Positions 61,711 through 64,000 of a DNA stretch of 64,000 bases are shown here, in pieces. Origin of the DNA: an uncultured Rhodospirillaceae bacterium (lineage in GTDB: Bacteria; Pseudomonadota; Alphaproteobacteria; Azospirillales; Azospirillaceae). How positions within the stretch are numbered: position 1 is the stretch's first letter; every line of letters begins with the position of its first letter. A program made the position numbers and the translations under genes. A model generated the notes under the pieces. The model saw nothing but the letters and a program-made list of their open reading frames with translations, was not told the DNA's origin and made no database searches. The stretch lies in contig CALBDS010000044.1 in assembly GCA_937927415.1 (NCBI GenBank), positions 173,157 through 237,156 on the forward strand, in the 5' to 3' direction.

Positions 61711-63408
61711 TCAGAAAACGTGGAAGACGGTCCGCACATAGACGCGGTAGCGATCCATGGGCACGGCATCGCTGTCCCGCAGCCGTGCCGCCACCGTCGC
61801 TTCGGCGGACACCAGATCGGTCAGGTGCACCGTGGCACCGACCCCGGCGTCGGTCATGACGGCCCGCCGCCCGCCGGTCAGCCGGACCAGCCCGGTTTCA
61901 TAAAAGCCGTAGAGGTCGAGGCCGCGGACCGGCGTCCCTTCGACCCACGGCCGCGCATCCCAATGCAGTTCGGCCTGGCCGAAGGCGCCGTCGTCGCCGG
62001 TCAGCGCCCCCGGCGGCAGCGCCCGCAGGGACGAAGACCCGCCGATCTGAAAGAGCTGGTCGCCCGGAAGCTCCCGCAGCGTGCTGATCTGCCACGCGCC
62101 GCGGACCTGCACGGTCCATTCCCCGGACAGGCGGTGGAAAGTGTTGAGGTCGCCGGTGAGAAGCGGCGCCGTCCGGCTCTGTCCTCCGACGGTATCGGTC
62201 AGGCGGGCCAGCCCGGCCGACTGCGACGCCATGACCGATGTCTCCTCGTCGCCGTAATAGAACGACAGCCCCGCCGATCCCTTGGTTGACCGGGTGCCGG
62301 AAAGGGTGGTGCCGGCAATCCGGTTGGACGACTGGCCACGGGCCAGTGCGGCCACCAGCGACACCTGCGTGCTGTCGCCGGTCCACAGCGGATGGCTGCC
62401 GGTCAGCGAGACCGAATGGGAGGTGCCGGTGATGCCGTAATGCCGGTAATCCCCCTTCACGATCTCCGTCCGGCTGCCGGTGAGGCCAAGGCCGATCCGC
62501 CCGCCGCCGGTCCGGACCGGCAGGTTGTAGGCAAGGTTGCCCATCCGCGTCCCTTGCGAGCCGGAGGCATAGGCCGACACCCGGTCGCCGGGGGTGAACA
62601 GGCTGCCCATGCGGAACAGGGCGCCACCCTGCCCGCGCCCAGTGGCATCGAACCCGTAATTGTCCGCCGACAGGTCCAAGGATGTCCGCGACGGCTCGAA
62701 CACCGCCAGTTGCAGATCGGTCAGGCCGAACGCGGCGCCGGGCTGGAGGGCGGCACGGACCTGCGCGTCGTTGGTCAGGTTGAAGCGCAGCACGTCGCGG
62801 TGAAGGGTGCGCGTGTCGAGCACCGTCCCCGGTTCAGCCTGAACACGGTCGCGCACATAAGACGCGCCCAGAACGGCGGCCCCCTGGACGTCGATCCCCT
62901 CCACCCGTCCTTCCACGAGCTGGATGCGCACCCGCCCGCCCTCGATCTTCTGGGCCGGCAGGACGGCGCGGGCGGCACTCTGCCCCTGGGCGTCGTAGAG
63001 CCTGTTGACCTCGGCCACCATCTCCTGCAGGTCGGCGAAGGTCACGCTGCGGCCGGCAAAGCGGCTCTCGACCGCGGCCAGATCCTCCGCCGGCAGCAGG
63101 CGGGAGGGATCGAAATCCACGCCCGACAGGTCGAAACGGCTTCCCCCGCCGCGGATGGTGATGCGCGGCAGGCCGTCAAGCCCCTGCCCGCCCACCAGCG
63201 GTTCATCCTGCACCGGCGGCGGCTCCGCCCGCTCCTCCGCCTGCCGGGAGCCGGCGCCGATGACGCTGGGCGTCACCTGGGGAGGAAGGGTCTGTGGCAG
63301 GGTCTGTCCGCCAGCACCAGCCGGCAGCAGTGCCAGGACCGCCAGCCCCCCGCTCAGGCACCGGCGGAGCCACACGCCTTCATCCAAAGCCATTTTCTGC
63401 CCAATCAT
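61711..63408 (-). CDS. TpsB/ShlB-FhaC family outer-membrane transporter
   Basis: This 565-residue protein has a signal peptide, a proline-rich linker and POTRA domains (FADLQEMVAEVNRLYDAQGQ; VRIQLVEGRVEGIDVQGAAV). A C-terminal 16-stranded barrel region ends in aromatic Phe (VYVRTVFHVF). Barrel segments such as LPGDQLFQIGGSSSLRALPP carry the family motif near the secretion pore. It would export the TpsA protein encoded just upstream. Its ATG overlaps the tpsA stop (ATGA). Confidence 0.9.
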   Translation of the reverse strand: MIGQKMALDEGVWLRRCLSGGLAVLALLPAGAGGQTLPQTLPPQVTPSVIGAGSRQAEERAEPPPVQDEPLVGGQGLDGLPRITIRGGGSRFDLSGVDFDPSRLLPAEDLAAVESRFAGRSVTFADLQEMVAEVNRLYDAQGQSAARAVLPAQKIEGGRVRIQLVEGRVEGIDVQGAAVLGASYVRDRVQAEPGTVLDTRTLHRDVLRFNLTNDAQVRAALQPGAAFGLTDLQLAVFEPSRTSLDLSADNYGFDATGRGQGGALFRMGSLFTPGDRVSAYASGSQGTRMGNLAYNLPVRTGGGRIGLGLTGSRTEIVKGDYRHYGITGTSHSVSLTGSHPLWTGDSTQVSLVAALARGQSSNRIAGTTLSGTRSTKGSAGLSFYYGDEETSVMASQSAGLARLTDTVGGQSRTAPLLTGDLNTFHRLSGEWTVQVRGAWQISTLRELPGDQLFQIGGSSSLRALPPGALTGDDGAFGQAELHWDARPWVEGTPVRGLDLYGFYETGLVRLTGGRRAVMTDAGVGATVHLTDLVSAEATVAARLRDSDAVPMDRYRVYVRTVFHVF

Positions 63409-64000
63409 GGTGTGCCTCCGGTTGGGACGGACTCGGCCCGTTTGGCCTTGCGGCTGTCCTCTTCGGTCGTTCCGTCACCCGATCCAGCGGACTCCTCTGC
63501 GCCGGTGGCGGATGGGGCCGACGCGGCCGCCGGCTCCGCCGGAGTCGCCGCCGGCTGAGCGGAAGACGGCTGGCCAGGAGAGGGCTGACCCGAGACGGAT
63601 TGCCCCGGAGAGGATTGCCCCGGAGAGGGTTGCCCCGGAGAGGATCCGCCCAAATTGACACCCGCCGCCGGCACGGTACCGGAGGGCTGGCGGACTCCGC
63701 CGACACCTCCGCCCACACCTCCAGCCAAGGCGCCGGTGGCGAAGGAGGGGCGGCCCTCGCCGGTCACCGGAGCCGTGCTCCATGCGCCGGCCGCTCCATT
63801 GGCTGCCGTGGCGGTGCTTGACATCACCTGTTTCACCACCGTGTCGAGAACCTCGGACGGCACGGGCAGGCCACCGCCCACGGCTGGCGGAGAGACGGGC
63901 GGAGACACAGGAGGCTCTTCCACTGGGGGAGCCGGCGGCAAGACAGGCGGGGTCACCGGCGGAACCACCGGAGGCTCTTCCACCGGAGGAACCGGCGGCA
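63405..64000 (-). CDS. C-terminus of a large TpsA-type exoprotein (partial)
   Basis: The frame enters from the right edge and ends at 63405. The visible 198 residues are low complexity: PPVxPP-type proline repeats with EEPPV units, a Gly-rich part, and SPGQ repeats (SSPGQPSPGQSSPGQ) before an acidic/basic tail. Nothing here shows the TPS secretion domain, which would be N-terminal and outside the window. The call as the TpsB cargo rests on the ATGA overlap with the tpsB gene. Confidence 0.7.
   Translation of the reverse strand, partial: PPVPPVEEPPVVPPVTPPVLPPAPPVEEPPVSPPVSPPAVGGGLPVPSEVLDTVVKQVMSSTATAANGAAGAWSTAPVTGEGRPSFATGALAGGVGGGVGGVRQPSGTVPAAGVNLGGSSPGQPSPGQSSPGQSVSGQPSPGQPSSAQPAATPAEPAAASAPSATGAEESAGSGDGTTEEDSRKAKRAESVPTGGTP

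Noticed and set aside
63405..63700. SPGQ-type repeats as a DNA repeat array or CRISPR
   Set aside because: The units are short, imperfect and in frame within the coding tail of the exoprotein, with no spacers.

Overview
The window comes from a GC-rich proteobacterium, most likely an alphaproteobacterium of the Rhodospirillales/Azospirillum type. This rests on gene content and style: a pqq operon, a CobG/CobN-type cobalamin cluster that uses CbiD, hybrid HisKA-REC-Hpt kinases, tightly ATGA-coupled genes and very GC-rich third positions. No rRNA, tRNA or CRISPR array was recognised. The species assignment is inference.

Layout. (1) 1-4.5 kb: the end of a cytochrome c gene, an orphan HerA/DUF87-type ATPase, a succinate/acetate CoA-transferase and a GcvA-like LysR regulator. 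(2) 4.6-9.1 kb: a three-gene operon with a ThDP enzyme, an ALDH7-type dehydrogenase (amaB-like) and a FAD oxidase (amaA-like), probably lysine/pipecolate catabolism. A LysDH-like lysine 6-dehydrogenase at 24.4 kb could feed the same intermediate. (3) 9.2-12.6 kb: acetate permease actP with its DUF485 partner, behind a chemoreceptor that has no membrane segment. (4) 12.8-23.1 kb: a complete hca-mhp locus for 3-phenylpropionate/cinnamate. hcaE-F-C-B, mhpB and hcaD lie on the minus strand; hcaR and mhpC-D-F-E lie on the plus strand. Together they would convert phenylpropionate to succinate, pyruvate and acetyl-CoA. (5) 23-30 kb: an acyltransferase, LysDH, a PQQ-associated C-x3-C-W protein, pqqABCDE and a cytosolic Cys-rich copper-binding protein.

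(6) 30.2-37 kb: chrA followed by an accessory island. Its borders are IS5-type terminal remnants at CTAG sites. It holds an IS110 remnant and a 1,267-residue protein with an N-terminal SIR2 NADase-like domain, a candidate stand-alone anti-phage effector. On the right an AT-rich MITE sits inside the IS end, which also forms the last codons of a LysR gene. (7) 37-54.7 kb: an MFS transporter, MTA/SAH nucleosidase and the cobalamin genes cobO-B-A, cbiD, cobM-E-L, cobK, cobJ-I-H-G-N-W. A cobalamin riboswitch precedes cobW. (8) 54.7-64 kb: two hybrid kinases with different sensor modules around one OmpR-type regulator. The second kinase follows a two-partner-secretion operon (TpsA C-terminus, TpsB, small secreted protein) with almost no spacing.

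All functional calls come from reading motifs and recalling family sequences; no database search was run.
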